64,000 nt of DNA from Silene conica (GCA_029255685.2 CM055317.2:16261501-16325500); one strand, 5' to 3'. Positions 22,620-35,330 are shown, counted from the first letter of the stretch. Made by a program: numbers and translations. Notes: generated by a model from the sequence alone, not told the origin.

Positions 22620-23575
22620 TTCAAGGATTGTATTTGATTTTATTTAATGGAAACTGATAAACATCTCAACTGTTATTATTGATACGGAATAGATTATATA
22701 TCAAATTTAATATACAATACGGATACATAATACTACCGAAAGACAAATTAACACGATAGTGAATAGATTTTACCTATAGTAGCTATTCCAAATTGGAATC
22801 CCCATCCCCATCATTATACTGCTATTGCGACTCATTTGACATTAAAAAACGGACACCATATCAATTAATCAATATATTGAGATGCAAAAGTGTGATGGAA
22901 AAGTATGCATGGTCCTAGGAAGGGGAAGTAAGTATCGATCCCTTAAAATAGAACATGAATGTGATTGGGTAAGAAGCCCCACAAAGATCACAAAGATCAC
23001 AAAGTATACGAGAGACATGTGAATGCAAAAGTCCAGCAAGCATGTGCAGTAAAAATAGTATGCGTGTCAAGGTGTGTGATTATGTACCATCAACATTTAG
23101 CGTCATCTACAAGAATTGGTCTTACAGCAATCGCATGTAGGGTTGGGAATTGACGAGTCCAAACCGATTAGGTTTCAAGGACAATATTCCCCTCCAAACC
23201 CGATTTACTACCATCTCTAACTACAAGAAATTATCGATATTTACGATGTAACGTATCATTATATATTTTCAGTAATTTAGAATTTTAATTATAGCCTTTT
23301 TTTATCAATAACAAAACATAATTAAATAGAATAAATAAACTCCAAAATAATTTGTGAATACAATATAAATACAGCTACTTTTTCTTTCCAAGGTTGAAAA
23401 AATTCACTGTACATAATGCGTCTCCGGAGGGACAATACTTGGACCATTAAAGTAGGTACATGAATGCAGTGTTGATTGGGTTGACTCAATTTAGTATTGT
23501 GTTTGACTTGTCAAATGATCAAGACATGATATATATCTGCCCATTCCTTCGTTCACAAATAAATACTAAACATTA
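22620..23575. other. Intergenic DNA with a SINE-like tail
   Basis: The stretch 22785-22850 (GAATCCCCATCC then CGACTCATTTGACATTAAAAA) resembles the tail of the SINE-like repeat at 4367-4490. ACAAAGATC is repeated in tandem at 22980-23000. The 62-codon frame at 22965-23153 has no recognisable domain. Confidence 0.4.
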
Positions 23576-23909
23576 GGTCATCCCCAAGCAAAAGGTCGAT
23601 TTAATCGAGTCAATACCGTATTAACCCTTAGTCTCACCTTATTGACATTGACCCTCTTTTATCCTCCCAAGCAGAAAGTCGATTTAATCGAGTCAATAAC
23701 ATAGTTTTTCTTTTCTTTTTTTTCTATTTCTAATTTGTAACCAATGAGAGTTTGCCACGTAAGGGGTCAATTGGGGAGTCAATTTGCTCCACCTTGGGTC
23801 ACAAATTGACCCTCAACACTATTGGGTCAACCCTAATTTCCACTTAATTGTAATTAACTTGACCCAAGCAAGCAATTGACCTAGCAATTGACCTTGCTTG
23901 GGGATGGTC
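23576..23909. mobile_element. Tourist/PIF-like MITE
   Basis: Ends GGTCATCCCCAAGCAAAAGG and, inverted, GACCATCCCCAAGCAAGGTC, flanked by TTA at 23573-23575 and 23910-23912. Length is 334 bp. Internal GTCAAT/ATTGAC motifs repeat in both orientations. Confidence 0.82.
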
Positions 23910-24542
23910 TTAGGACTTTCTTCTAATTGGTATATTCGTCACAAGTTTACGGCGGGTCAAGTCATTCACTTGGTTAAATAAAACAAAAATAAAAATAAAA
24001 ATGCATGAAAAATTACAATAGGTTTGTCTTTATCTTTGAAAATTGGTTTTATTTAACCGTCACAAATTTGCGAAGAATATTGTCGTCACAAATGAGAATT
24101 TGCGAAAAAAATAATTAGGAGTGAAGTATGATGATAATTGACAACATTTCGTTACGATGTGGACTAAACAAGTAATTCAAGATTACCTTAAAAAATTAAG
24201 AGAGACGATATTTGTAAATTATTTTTAAAAAACGTTTCGTGTAATTGATTGTGGATAAGAGTGACTACTCTTTATTTATTCACGATTTTTAAATAATCAT
24301 AAATACATCTTATGGTTAATCATGCTTATTTTTATTAGTAAAAGTCATACATAACGTATCTATTTCCTTATTATCTTTTTTTATTTTAAATAATAATCAT
24401 AGTTATTCATTTATGCACGAATTTTACTTATTCATGGATATTTTTTAATTTTTCTTTGTAGTATGTCATTTGCTCATTCTCTCTCTTACAAAATTAATCA
24501 AATCCCCAAAATTAATCAAATCCGTCAAACTACACAATTATA
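23910..24542. other. Intergenic DNA, no gene seen
   Basis: CGTCACAAGTTTACGG (about 23938) and CCGTCACAAATTTGCG (about 24058) belong to the same inverted-repeat family as 772-904. No open frame of interest. Confidence 0.45.
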
Positions 24543-24832
24543 CTCCCTTCTGTTTTACATAAGAGTGACAATTGGACAATGACATAATATTTAAAAACAA
24601 ATTAAATAATATAAAGTATTGTATGTGATAAAAAGATTGGAGAGAGAAAATATTATTGATTAATATTGTGGCTAGAGTGATTAAAATAAGTGGTGTTGTG
24701 CGGTAAGGTGTGATATAGTTGTGAGTTAAATGGATTAAAATAAGTATACAGGTTTACCAAAAATGGACAATAAGATATTATTGTGACTAGACGAAAATCG
24801 AAATTGGGACTCTTATATAGAATAAGAGGGAG
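24543..24832. mobile_element. Stowaway-like MITE
   Basis: Ends CTCCCTTCTGTTTTACATAA and, inverted, CTCCCTCTTATTCTATATAA. TA flanks both sides (24541-24542, 24833-24834). Length 290 bp, non-coding. Confidence 0.82.
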
Positions 24833-25303
24833 TAGATGCTAATTCTTTTATTGATCAATTAATAATTTTAATTCTTAATTTTATTAGTTACTACTCTATA
24901 TTTTATCAAATTAATTAAGGAATTGGTTTACACTAATCAAATAAAGGTTTGCTTAAACCGTCACCGGCGTTGGGATAAGGGATGTCGGTCGTCGCCGGCG
25001 TTAGGCGGAGACACGAGTTCATCGGTTGTTGTGGCGATGACGTTAGTGGTGCCTGTTGGCGGTGTGTATGGTAGGGGTGTTAAGGGTTGTGGTGGTCGAC
25101 ATTTTACATGTACACTTATTTTCTTCTTGTGCATGTTTTTGTTCATTTCATTTTTCCTTTTTTTTTTATGGTAACTTCCATGCAAAGGGGGCACGATGAG
25201 GACGGTCGATACTGGCTGACGGGTGGTGGTTGCGTGGTTGCAGTGAGAGTGAGAAAAGAGTATATGAAAAAGGGAGAGATTGAAAGAGTGGTATTAAAAT
25301 AAC

Positions 25304-25973
25304 GGAATTACTTTTTCACATACGGACTTTACTCTTTCACATACACTTTATCATTAATTTTCCTTATCATACCCTTTTCTAAACCAAGACAAATTAAGTC
25401 TTAGATATATTTTTTCTCTAATCTAATCTCATTGATTTAAAGAATTGAAAAATTAATTTTAGGGTTTTTCCTATTGATGCCCCTGTGGTATTCACTTTTC
25501 CCACTTGTACCCCTGCGTATAGCACTTTACTAGTCGTACCCCTAAATTTAATTAGTTAATCCCATCAGTAGCCAAACATATTTTAATTGGTGGAATAATT
25601 TGTTGTTTAACAATTATTAATATGTTTTGTTGAAATTATTGGGCTTTATGAATTAGCAAAATTAAATGTTATTTGTTTAATGTTTTTTACCAATAAAGTT
25701 ATGGTGGTTTGGTAGTGGGCGCCTGAATGGTTGTTCTGGACTTCTGGCTGGTGTACAGCGGTTAGGGATGGTGTGTGACAGTGGTCGGCAGATGACTTAA
25801 CTGATCGGAGGTGTTGAATGAAGGTGGTGTTAGTGGTGTTAGTGGTAATGGTGATGAGAGATAAGAGAAGGGAGAAAAAATTAATTGGGTGAATGATTGA
25901 AAGAAATGACAAAGCTAAAATTGTAAAAATCGTATGTGAAAGAGTAAAATTCGTATGTGAAAGAGTACGTCTC
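25304..25973. mobile_element. Small Mutator-like element
   Basis: Inverted arms of about 41 bp: GGAATTACTTTTTCACATAC on the left, GAGACGTACTCTTTCACATA on the right when inverted; each arm repeats TCTTTCACATAC twice. Flanking 9-mers TAAAATAAC (25295-25303) and TAAAATAAA (25974-25982) differ at the last base. No transposase is present. Confidence 0.72.
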
Positions 25974-25982
25974 TAAAATAAA

Positions 25983-28010
25983 TAAGTAATGGAGTCATTT
26001 ATCCATAAATGAGTAAAATTCGTACATAAATAAACATCACCTCTATAAAATAGTCTCATAAAATAATTACCGTGAACCGACTTGAAACCTACTTAGTGAA
26101 TAGTGCTCCATATGCTAGGCTTTCATTAGTCCTACATTTTCTTACAAGATTAGTTTTGCAAGTTATAATTGGATTTACAACATTAGATAAAATGTACTCG
26201 TAGGTATTGAAACTTCAGATTAACTTTCAAATTTCAATGCCAATATACTAATGTAAGTTACTTATTAATTCTTTTTGGTCATCGACAAATTATGTGGAAT
26301 TTAATTTATACATCTAAACAATGATAAGATATAGAAGAGAGAAATGCATAAGGAGAATTCTTATTAATTGTGTATTTTTTTACATGAATATAGGATGAGG
26401 TATTTATACTGCTCACAACTTCAAGAAACCATAATAATCATTGGGCCTAATATTAACCTAATCTCCTAATAAATAATTTTCCAAATTTACCAAACAACTC
26501 CTTAAATCCTCCGGTTCGAAATATGGGGCAATCATCTTAGAAAGGGTTGATTGCATATTTGAGTAAGTTTTGGGTGGCATGCACAAGTTGAGGTAAATTG
26601 AGTTTGTGCGGCTCCAGAGACCAATATGATGTCTTCAACAATTCAACATTGATCGATCGAAATTGTTGAAGAGCCCACTTTCATTTGCACCAAAACTAGT
26701 GCCTACTGCACTCAAACCTATTCCACATCAGATCATTTAAAAGTTGTTTTACGAATGTAGTAATGCTAACTAGTAGTCGTCTTGTACTGCCTCTAAATGA
26801 TTCAATAAAGGCTCTTTACAACTCACTTTGATCTGATTTTTTATGCATTCTAGTGATTAAAGCCTATTCGTGATACTTGATAGGGAGCCCATTTTTGGAA
26901 ATTAACCTCTTTTTTCTTTACGCTCTTTCTAACTGTAGCATGGATCTCGGAAAAAAACAATCATTTATTTGAGAGAGCGAAAATAAGACATCGTATGACT
27001 ATTTCACGAAAAAGTGCACAAGTAAATATATACAAAGTACATATTAAGAAAGGCAGAAACTTCATATATCGAGTTTTTATATTATGGCGGCTCTAAAAGA
27101 AATTCTTTAGCAAGTCTTTTTAAGATCACTGCATACATGAAACGGGTCTAAGAAACTATCCATATAATTACTTAATGTTTATTATCAATAGGCTGAGTAT
27201 ACGATTTGTTTTTTATTTGTTTCATGCTTACCGCCAACTCAAATAAGAATTTATTTATCATCATTGATGACAAACCTAATACTAGCAGAACAAAAACTCT
27301 AGTCGTGGCTCTTGGCATAACATATGGTAGAATATAAAATAGAATAGAAAATCCGCTCTCGATTTAACCTAACCAATTCAACCGTTCAGGCCTTGTCTTT
27401 ATAGATGACTCAGAGCCAACCTAAAAGTGAATAAGAAGAGCGAAGTGTAAGTTATTCGGGATAGGAAGAGACGGATATAGACATATAGTGTGATGAAGTT
27501 ATAGAGTTATAGGGTACTTTAAACCTAGAATATCACAAACAAGAATGGAAGGAACTATTTGAAAAAAATGAAAAGAGTGGCGAGGATGGAAAGAGAAGGA
27601 AGAAGATTAGTGATTAGACCCAAAGTGAAGTGCTCCATTTCATATGGTCGCGCCTCGCAATTTGGATGGCCTTCCTCTTACTCCTCCACATGCCTGGTTT
27701 TTGCCACTTCCACTTTTGGCACCATTATGGTTCTCATTTTTTTTTAGTTAATTTTAGATCCTTTTAATTAAGAAAAATGTTATTCAGTTTAGTTAATCTC
27801 TTCATAAATTAACTTTTAATTCAGTTTCATGGAATTTAACTCGGCTCCATTTAATGCAATTCAGTTCAGTTCGCTCCTTCTAGCTTAGTTAAGTTCATTT
27901 TGTCAACCAAAAAAAATACAACCTATGTACAAATAATATATATGCTTCGCTAAGATGATACTCTGTGTACGAGTGTTGAACATTTTATGTTGTTAAAGTG
28001 ATCAAATTAG
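25983..28010. other. Unclassified intergenic DNA, no gene I can name
   Basis: The moderately GC-rich stretch 26500-26850 might derive from a retroelement, but no domain is readable in any frame. The 62-codon frame at 27559-27747 has no known motif. The region 27780-27900 contains AATTCAGTTCAGTTC and related motifs resembling the subterminal array of the PIF/Harbinger element at 2720. Confidence 0.4.
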
Positions 28011-28018
28011 AAAATTGT

Positions 28019-28023
<5 letters not shown>
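28011..28023. repeat. Target-site duplication, left copy (LINE)
   Basis: AAAATTGTAAACT, identical to 35318-35330. It lies directly before the T run that is the poly(A) tail of the minus-strand LINE. Confidence 0.93.
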
Positions 28024-28055
<32 letters not shown>

Positions 28056-28074
28056 ACAGCAATAAAGAAACCAT

Positions 28075-31000
28075 TTACAAACCCATAACGACTCCCTTTG
28101 CTCTATTATGAGCTCTACTATTAAAGACTCTTGACGTATAACTAATACTCAAACAATGGAAGAAAGCGGCATCAAGATAAAAATCGTCCAGAATTTCCTC
28201 AACTTGAAAATGCATCTGCTCCAATCCCAGCACCTGCAAAACAAGAGACTGACAATCCGAAACCAAAGCCACATGAGTTAAACCTCTTCTGCGTGCCCAT
28301 TTTAAAGCATGTAAAAGCGCCAAAGCTTCTGCCTGTATCGGAGACTCTGCTTTGGTAATCATTGATGATTCATCACTAGAGAAACCCTCTTCAGCCGTTG
28401 TGACCCATCCAAGCCCTGTAACCAAGTCTTCCTTCCAACTCGCATCAACATTTATAGTTGTCATCACGCAATCCTCCCTATCTCCTATGATAAAACACGG
28501 AACAGACTCTCGTACTTCCTTCCTATACATGCATAATTCACCATCTTCATGATCTTTGGCCGTTTCCTCCTTGCCAGGAATATCCTTTTTATCACTCGAC
28601 ATTACATTCAAGACGAGATTATTCTGCCGCTGAAAGAAAATTGGTGGAAAAACCTTTTCTCCTCTAAAAAGGACATTATTCCTTTCAATCCAAATACTCC
28701 ACAACATCGATAAGAAGGTAGTTACCCTTTCCTCATAATTCTCAAGCTTACTGAGATAAAGCACCCAGTTTATAATCCATCGCCTTAGGTCCTCCCCATT
28801 CTGATGTATGACCTGAAATCCCAACAAGGAACCTGCCCACAATCTTGAGGAAACAGGACAATCACGAAACAGATGTTCCAAAGTTTCAACATTCTCCTTC
28901 TCCCCCCATGAACTACACAAGGGACATATAGAATTCCCTTGAATTCTTCTCCTAATAAAACCCTCCCCAATCGGAAGCGTCCTTGTAAGAATTTTCCAAA
29001 GAAAAACCTTCCATGAATAAGGTCCTGGTAATCTCCACAGCTTTTTTCTACAAAAAAACCTAATATCATCGGTTATCCTATTGAAATCCTTCCAAGTCCC
29101 TTTTTCCTTGAAAAAATCCTTAAAAGCTAGCGCATAACCACTCTTCACAGTATATTTCCCACATCTATTAAAATGCCACAAAGGAACACTAACCCTTCTT
29201 GTCTCACCAATGTGCATAGCCAAAATTCTTTGTGCATCCTTCTCCTTAAAAATCTGCCACACCACCTCTTCCTTCCATTTCCTATTTCCTTCTCTAATAT
29301 CAGAGAATTTCAAATTCCTCAAAAAACTCATATCCAACCCAAGCATCTCATCTTTTGGTTCTGGTATCTCACCGTTAACCCACCTATTTGTCCAAACATT
29401 AAAATTTGACCCCCATCCTGGTTTCCAACTCATTCTTTCCTCGATAAATCGAAGCCCGCACATAATACTTTTCTGTGCCCAAGACCCATGATTCCTCCGA
29501 TGCTCATACACATGTGTTTCACCCTTCAAACCTACCCCACATTTTTGTCTAAAAACCTTGACAAAAAACGACTTTTCATTAGAGACCAAACGCCAAGCCT
29601 GCTTCCCTAATAAAGCCTTGTTCAAGCAGCTAATATCCCGTATCCCAAGTCCTCCTTCACTTTTAGGTAACCCCAAAAATTTAGCACTACACCAATGGAT
29701 AGGTTTCCCAGATCTACACCCTGCCCACCAAAAATGTGACAAGAGAGAAGTAATTCTCCTAGCCACCCTTACCGGCACAGTGAAGGCCGATAGAAAGTAA
29801 TTGGAAATGTTTGATAGAACCGAGTTGATCAGTGTAATCCTACCCGCTGGTGATAGAAAGATGCCATTCCAAGATGAAACCCTTTGAACCACATTATCCA
29901 CCAAGCCTTGAAAGAAATTGATCCTGCTTCCTTGGAATTCAGTAGGAATACCTAAATATTTACCAATTCCAGCATTATTATGAACATTTAGAATCCGTAA
30001 AGCATTCTGGACCTGTCTTAAATTTGTATTTGGACTAAAGTTAATCCCAGACTTCGCATCATTAAGAACCTGTCCCGATAAACAACAGAAAGTCTTGATA
30101 ATCCTCACTAACTCTCGCAAATAAGTATCCTTATTTTCCAAAAAGAATATCGCATCATCAGCAAAAAATAAATGTGTCAGCCTTTCCGTATCCTTTGCCA
30201 AACTGATTCCCCGTAACATTTTACACTCCTGAGCATATCTCACATTCTCCGATAAAGCTTCCATGCATAACACAAAAAGAAAGGGGGATAAAGGATCCCC
30301 CTGTCTAAGCCCACACTTCGGTCTAAATTGCTTTCCAGGTTTTCCATTAAGCAACACCTCATAAGAAACCGAAGTGACACAATTCATAATAAGGTGAATT
30401 AATCGTGATGGGAACTGAAATTTCTCAAGAACCGCTTCCAGGAAATCCCATTTAACACGATCATAGGCCTTGCTCATATCAATTTTATAGGCAAGTTTTC
30501 CAACCCTTCCTTTAGATTTCGAGTTAATACCAAACATAGCCTCATTCGCAAGAAGAATATTATCACTAATAACCCGTCCTTCAACAAAACCACTTTGAAA
30601 TTCCCCAACCAAGTATTTCATAATTCCAGATAGCCTGTTGGTAATACACTTAGAAATGACCCTCATAAACACATTACTTAAACTGATTGGCCTATAACCC
30701 GTCACCATTTCTGAATGATCATTTTTTGGAATAAGGGTTATGAAAGTTCTATTTGCCTCCTTCAAAACAAATCCCGAATTTAGAACTGATAAAACTGCCC
30801 TCGTGAAATCCTTCTTAATTGTGAACCAACATTTTTGAAGAAAACAAGCAGGTATCCCATCTGGTCCAGGTGATTTCATTGCTCCCATCTGGAAAACCGC
30901 CCTTCTGACCTCTTTTTTAGTAAAAGGCCTCTCTAATCTTCCCCTATCTTCCTCTTTTAACCTATTACGAATGCACCCCAAAAAATTATCCAAATTAGCT

Positions 31001-32252
31001 TGATTAGACAACTCCAAGCTAAGCCCTCCTCCTCCGGGCAAAAAATCGATTGAAAATGTTTTTGAAACATCTCCCCTAGTCCCTTCTCATCATAAATCCA
31101 TTGCCCTCCATCATCTTTAACTCCCAAAATGAAGTTCCTCCCTTGTCTACCTTTAACCCAATTAAAAAAGAATTTTGTACACATATCACCTTCAACGTAC
31201 CATTTAACCTTTGCCCTTTGTTTCCAATAAACTTCACACGCCCTTCCGAAAGCTTTAATGTCATCATTAGTTTTACTATACAACCCATCATCCCCATTGA
31301 TAATAGCCCTTTCCATCCCTTCCAACAAGTCTTTATCAAACTTATCCCAATTTAAACCCCAAACCTTCCTCTTCTCCAGACTCCATTTTTTCACTCCTTG
31401 CCGTACCTCACTCAATTTACGAACTAAACGGTAGGATGGTGAGCCCCAAAAAACCTTTTTCCAAATTTCATCAATCATCTCCCTACAATCAGCATACTCT
31501 AAAGCCCACGCATCAATCTTATAAGGTCTAGAATTCACATTCCTTGTTAAGTCCAAATTAATATCAAAAGGTGCATGGTCCGAAATCTGAATAGGATGAT
31601 GTATCACTCCGGTATTGGGAAAGATATCCAACCAATCTTTTGATCCCATTGCTTTATCAATCCTTTCATAAACCCTTTTTTCACCCTTCCTATTATTGCA
31701 CCATGTAAAAGTTGGTCCCTTAAACGGGATATCAATAAGTTCATTATTCATTTTCCATTCTGTAAACTCCTTTGCTCCTCGAATTTGTTGTTTACTTTTA
31801 CTTAATTTTTCCCATCCAAACTCAACTTGATTGAAATCCCCCACAATGATGAAGGGAAATTCAAAATTTGCAATAATTTCATCCAACTTATGCAAAACAC
31901 CTCCTCTATTAGCTACTTCAGATTCACCATAGAAAAACACATAATACCAAGAACGCCCATACGATTCATTCACTAAAACAACAAGGAAATTCTTACAAGC
32001 ATAAATTGCCTTCATATTAGTACCCCTTTTCCAGCCTACCCACAGCCCCCCGGAAGAGCCACATGCATCAAAACCCAAAGCATCCACAAAACCTAACGGC
32101 CGGAAGGATTGACTAACATTACAAAAGTTACATTTCGTTTCAATAAGGAAAAGGAAATCATAATACTTATTACTTACTAGCGCTCTTACTTTAGGAATTA
32201 TAGGGGAGAGCGGATTATTTAGGCCCCTACAATTCCAAATCAGTCCATTCAT
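28075..32252 (-). pseudogene. LINE ORF2: endonuclease, reverse transcriptase, RNase H, one frame break
   Basis: The ATG at 32250-32252 overlaps the ORF1 stop. The first frame (32252 to about 31045) encodes an apurinic-like endonuclease: WNCRGLNNP at the start, ETK, GDFNQ, SDHAPF. The second frame (to the TAA at 28075) encodes the RT with [39 protein letters not shown] and FFADD. A zinc-binding stretch (CPLCSSW...HLFRDC) and an RNase H domain (NVDASW, QAEALALLHAL, SDCQSL) follow. The frames overlap at 30957-31041 and are offset by one base. The change fits best at a six-T run on the coding strand (31040-31045), where one extra T, or a -1 slip, joins them. Joined length is about 1,393 codons, normal for the family. 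Confidence 0.94.
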
Positions 32253-35065
32253 GGCTCCTTTGGAGGTTGATTTGGTTCAACCTCCTCAAAACCATTACCA
32301 TCTTTCTCCCCAGACGAAGTACTAGTATCCTCCATCACAGAATCAGGAATTTGAATATGAAAACCTAAGTCCCCAACCTTCATCTGAAAACCAGCTACTG
32401 TCTGCTTGCCATTCCCTGAAAGCTCCTCAGTTTCTTCCTTCACTCCCTTCCCCATACATGGCTTTTTAGCTAAACTCATAATGTATTCCTTTGCCTTCTC
32501 TACTGATTCAAGACTTCCTTGAGGCAACACAATGTTATCAGTCTGAGTACAACATTTACGTTTCCTAGCCATTCTTATTTCATCCTTGAATTCCTCCTGC
32601 ATCGTATCTTTCTGATAGATATCCATCAGCCCCATACATCCATCAGAGGTGCTAAAATGATCAATAGAAGCCATAATCCCTGATTTATTGCCCACCTCTG
32701 GAATATCAAAAAGTTTAATGGTGTCTTCCTTAAAAGAGTCAGCAGTTTCCTCATCACCAATCTTCCCTTCCACTTCAGCTCCTGTCTTCACACCCGAACT
32801 CTGACCAAGCACCCATTCCCTAATAACACCCTTCCCCTTCAACTCCAGTTCCTTCCTTAAGATAGCTTGTGGAATAGTTGCCAAGATTGAATTTGACTCA
32901 GACCCAACCTCCTTATCTTCAGCTTCTTCCTCAGCCCTTATAACAGCAGCAGTGACCCTTTCTTCATTCTCCTCTTCCCCAACTGCCCGAGCTACTTCAG
33001 AACTATCTTCATCATCAGCCATATACACAGATTCTGAATCTGAATCAGAACTAATAACAATAGCAGAACTGTGGCTCAAATTAGAGTCAGTTCCATCCGA
33101 TAAATAAGGCTCAACCAAAAAAGTTTCTGAATTATAAGCATATTGCTCATCCTCCATCTGCTCAGCTGTTTCATCATCACTGATATCCACTACTTCCACC
33201 ATCCTTTCCCCTTCTCTCAGCCCATATCCATTAACTCCCTGAATCTCTTCTGGATCCTGCTCCTCATCTTCTTCCATCTGTTCATCCTCCACAGCAACCC
33301 CAAAACCACCACTAGGATAATGATAAATAATTGGGATTCCTCTAGCTGGTGGATCAAAAACTTGATTCAGTCCCCGGTGATCATTATCAATTAAATTCCA
33401 GTCCATATCCCCTTCCACCCTATTTTGAATGGCCTCTTGAACCCTATGGTCCCTATCAACCACCCCACTAATGCTGTTATGAGTAGCATACAACAGATAA
33501 GGATCATCCACCTGGAGCTGCCTCAAAGTATCCCCTTCCTCTACAGTCACCTCTCCTCCCCTAGCAAACTCTTCTTCAGCACTATGAAACTCCTCATTTT
33601 GATCTTGCCCCTGCTCACTCTCCCTTCGAACCCTACCCATATCCCCATTAGGCTCAGCCCTACCAACTAAAACATCTTCCCTTCTTTCATCAATAGCATT
33701 ATCTTCAATGTCCATGTCCACATCCCCACCAATTCCTCCTCCAATCTCCATATTCAGATTCAAATTTGTCCCCATAGAAGGGTCAGCATGATTATTCTCC
33801 TCTCTCCCCTCATTCTCCATCAGTCCTCCTTGATCATTATGGCCTCCATTAGGATTATTGAGTCCAACGTGAAACATGACTGGCCCAGCAAAAGGCTGTG
33901 CCGTTACAGCAAATCTCATACCTGGCAAAACCCTACCCCCTGGAGTTATACCTAATTCAAAGTCCACTGCCCTCTCAGGAGACTCCCTACCTCGTCTTCT
34001 TCTATTTCTTCCCCTCCCCCCAAAATACAACTTTGAAGAAGTGTACTTTGTAGTCGAGGGAGTAGCCCTTAAGTCCATGTTGAACATAGTATGATTAGTA
34101 TCAGATTGGTACACTACAAAACCCCTTGCAACCACATTATTAAGCATATCAGTCACCCCAGCAACAATATCAGAAATACACTCCCTACATTGTGCCCCTG
34201 TGTGCCCTATTTTTCCACATTTAATGCAATATTTAAAAATTTCTTCATACCTGAATTGAACCCATAGCAGATGACCATCATCCAGTGCCAGAAAGAACCC
34301 TGGCATCAAAGGCTCATTCAACTTCACACACACCCTTATTCTTAAAAAATCATTTTCTGGAATTCTATCAAAAGGTTGAACGTAAAACTGAGAACTTATC
34401 ATTTTACCAGCAATCCTCCCCACCCTCATAGTCATGTATTCAAAAGGGAGACCACACACCCTTACCCATAGCTCAGCAAACGGGAACCTGACTGTTCTTG
34501 GAACTGTATCCGGAAACCACCTAGCAAAAACCATTAGAGCTCCCTCAATAGTAGCAGTAGTCCTATTGAGCAAATCCTCCTTATCAGCCTCCTCATGACA
34601 ATGTAAAACATAAATTTCCCCCATACGAGATGCAGTAACCCTACCCCTGGTATCCCATTTCTTCTCAATTACATCATTAACCAACTCATTTTCAAATAGC
34701 CTATAATCAACAAGGAAACCAAGGATACAATTCCCCCAGTATTCCCTTGACCTCCCCAAGTGCCCTGGGTCAACATTAATTACTCCCCCTGTCCTTGGAT
34801 AACGCCATAAGTTCACATGCAATTGATTCATTGGATTAAACTCAGCCTCTGGATGATTCTGATGAACTTGGTGATGAATATGATGATGATCATAAAAGTC
34901 ATTATGATCATCCCCTACTTGACCCCCATTTCGTACTCCTTCCCCCAAGCCATACCTTCCAAACTGATGTTCAAAATCCATATCGCTCCCTAAGTGAGAA
35001 AGTTTTCGTTTTTTTGTAAAAAGATGCAATAAAACAGTGGAAGTTGATGCTGAGAAGCCTTTCAT
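32249..35065 (-). CDS. LINE ORF1 (DUF4283-like, CCHC zinc knuckle)
   Basis: Nucleic-acid-binding, Gag-like protein of 938 residues, expected to coat LINE RNA. The ATG at 35063-35065 is the first in frame; a second ATG 28 codons on is possible, and the frame stays open to a TTG at 35110. Residues of about 85-275 resemble DUF4283: hydrophobic-aromatic, with RFPFAELWVRVCGLPFEYM and an Arg-rich FLRIRVCVKL strand. A zinc knuckle CIKCGKIGHTGAQC follows at about 280-293, then a basic RGRNRRRRGR patch. The rest is long and rich in Asp/Glu and probably disordered. The stop TGA shares bases with the ORF2 ATG. No internal stop or frameshift is visible. Confidence 0.93.
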   Translation of the reverse strand: MKGFSASTSTVLLHLFTKKRKLSHLGSDMDFEHQFGRYGLGEGVRNGGQVGDDHNDFYDHHHIHHQVHQNHPEAEFNPMNQLHVNLWRYPRTGGVINVDPGHLGRSREYWGNCILGFLVDYRLFENELVNDVIEKKWDTRGRVTASRMGEIYVLHCHEEADKEDLLNRTTATIEGALMVFARWFPDTVPRTVRFPFAELWVRVCGLPFEYMTMRVGRIAGKMISSQFYVQPFDRIPENDFLRIRVCVKLNEPLMPGFFLALDDGHLLWVQFRYEEIFKYCIKCGKIGHTGAQCRECISDIVAGVTDMLNNVVARGFVVYQSDTNHTMFNMDLRATPSTTKYTSSKLYFGGRGRNRRRRGRESPERAVDFELGITPGGRVLPGMRFAVTAQPFAGPVMFHVGLNNPNGGHNDQGGLMENEGREENNHADPSMGTNLNLNMEIGGGIGGDVDMDIEDNAIDERREDVLVGRAEPNGDMGRVRRESEQGQDQNEEFHSAEEEFARGGEVTVEEGDTLRQLQVDDPYLLYATHNSISGVVDRDHRVQEAIQNRVEGDMDWNLIDNDHRGLNQVFDPPARGIPIIYHYPSGGFGVAVEDEQMEEDEEQDPEEIQGVNGYGLREGERMVEVVDISDDETAEQMEDEQYAYNSETFLVEPYLSDGTDSNLSHSSAIVISSDSDSESVYMADDEDSSEVARAVGEEENEERVTAAVIRAEEEAEDKEVGSESNSILATIPQAILRKELELKGKGVIREWVLGQSSGVKTGAEVEGKIGDEETADSFKEDTIKLFDIPEVGNKSGIMASIDHFSTSDGCMGLMDIYQKDTMQEEFKDEIRMARKRKCCTQTDNIVLPQGSLESVEKAKEYIMSLAKKPCMGKGVKEETEELSGNGKQTVAGFQMKVGDLGFHIQIPDSVMEDTSTSSGEKDGNGFEEVEPNQPPKEP

Positions 35066-35317
35066 CCTGAGGTTATATAGCCACTCTTGACAAGACCTCA
35101 CAAAAACCAAACCCTAGAACTTCCTCAACATTAATTGGGTAAAACCCAGATAATAATTACTACACTTTTCAGTCGCCAATAAGATTAAAGGAAAATAAAC
35201 ACGCTTAAGATTATTTAAAAACCTAAAATTTTCTGAAAAGACAGTTTCAATTAACCCAGAAAAACCCCAAAAAGAAAAACCCCGATAATAACACCCTTCA
35301 GAACATACCCCAATTAA

Positions 35318-35330
35318 AAAATTGTAAACT
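35318..35330. repeat. Target-site duplication, right copy (LINE)
   Basis: AAAATTGTAAACT, identical to 28011-28023. Confidence 0.93.

Larger units (their letters stand above)
28024..35317 (-). mobile_element. Full-length LINE (plant L1 type) with target-site duplication
   Basis: The 7.3-kb minus-strand unit has, in order, a 5' leader of about 250 bp, ORF1, ORF2, a 3' UTR of about 20 bp and a poly(A) tail (T run 28023-28054). A perfect 13-bp duplication flanks it (28011-28023, 35318-35330). ORF1 is intact and ORF2 is broken only once, so insertion looks recent compared with the LINE at 10297. If the ORF2 break is a real mutation, the copy is inactive by a single base. Confidence 0.96.
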
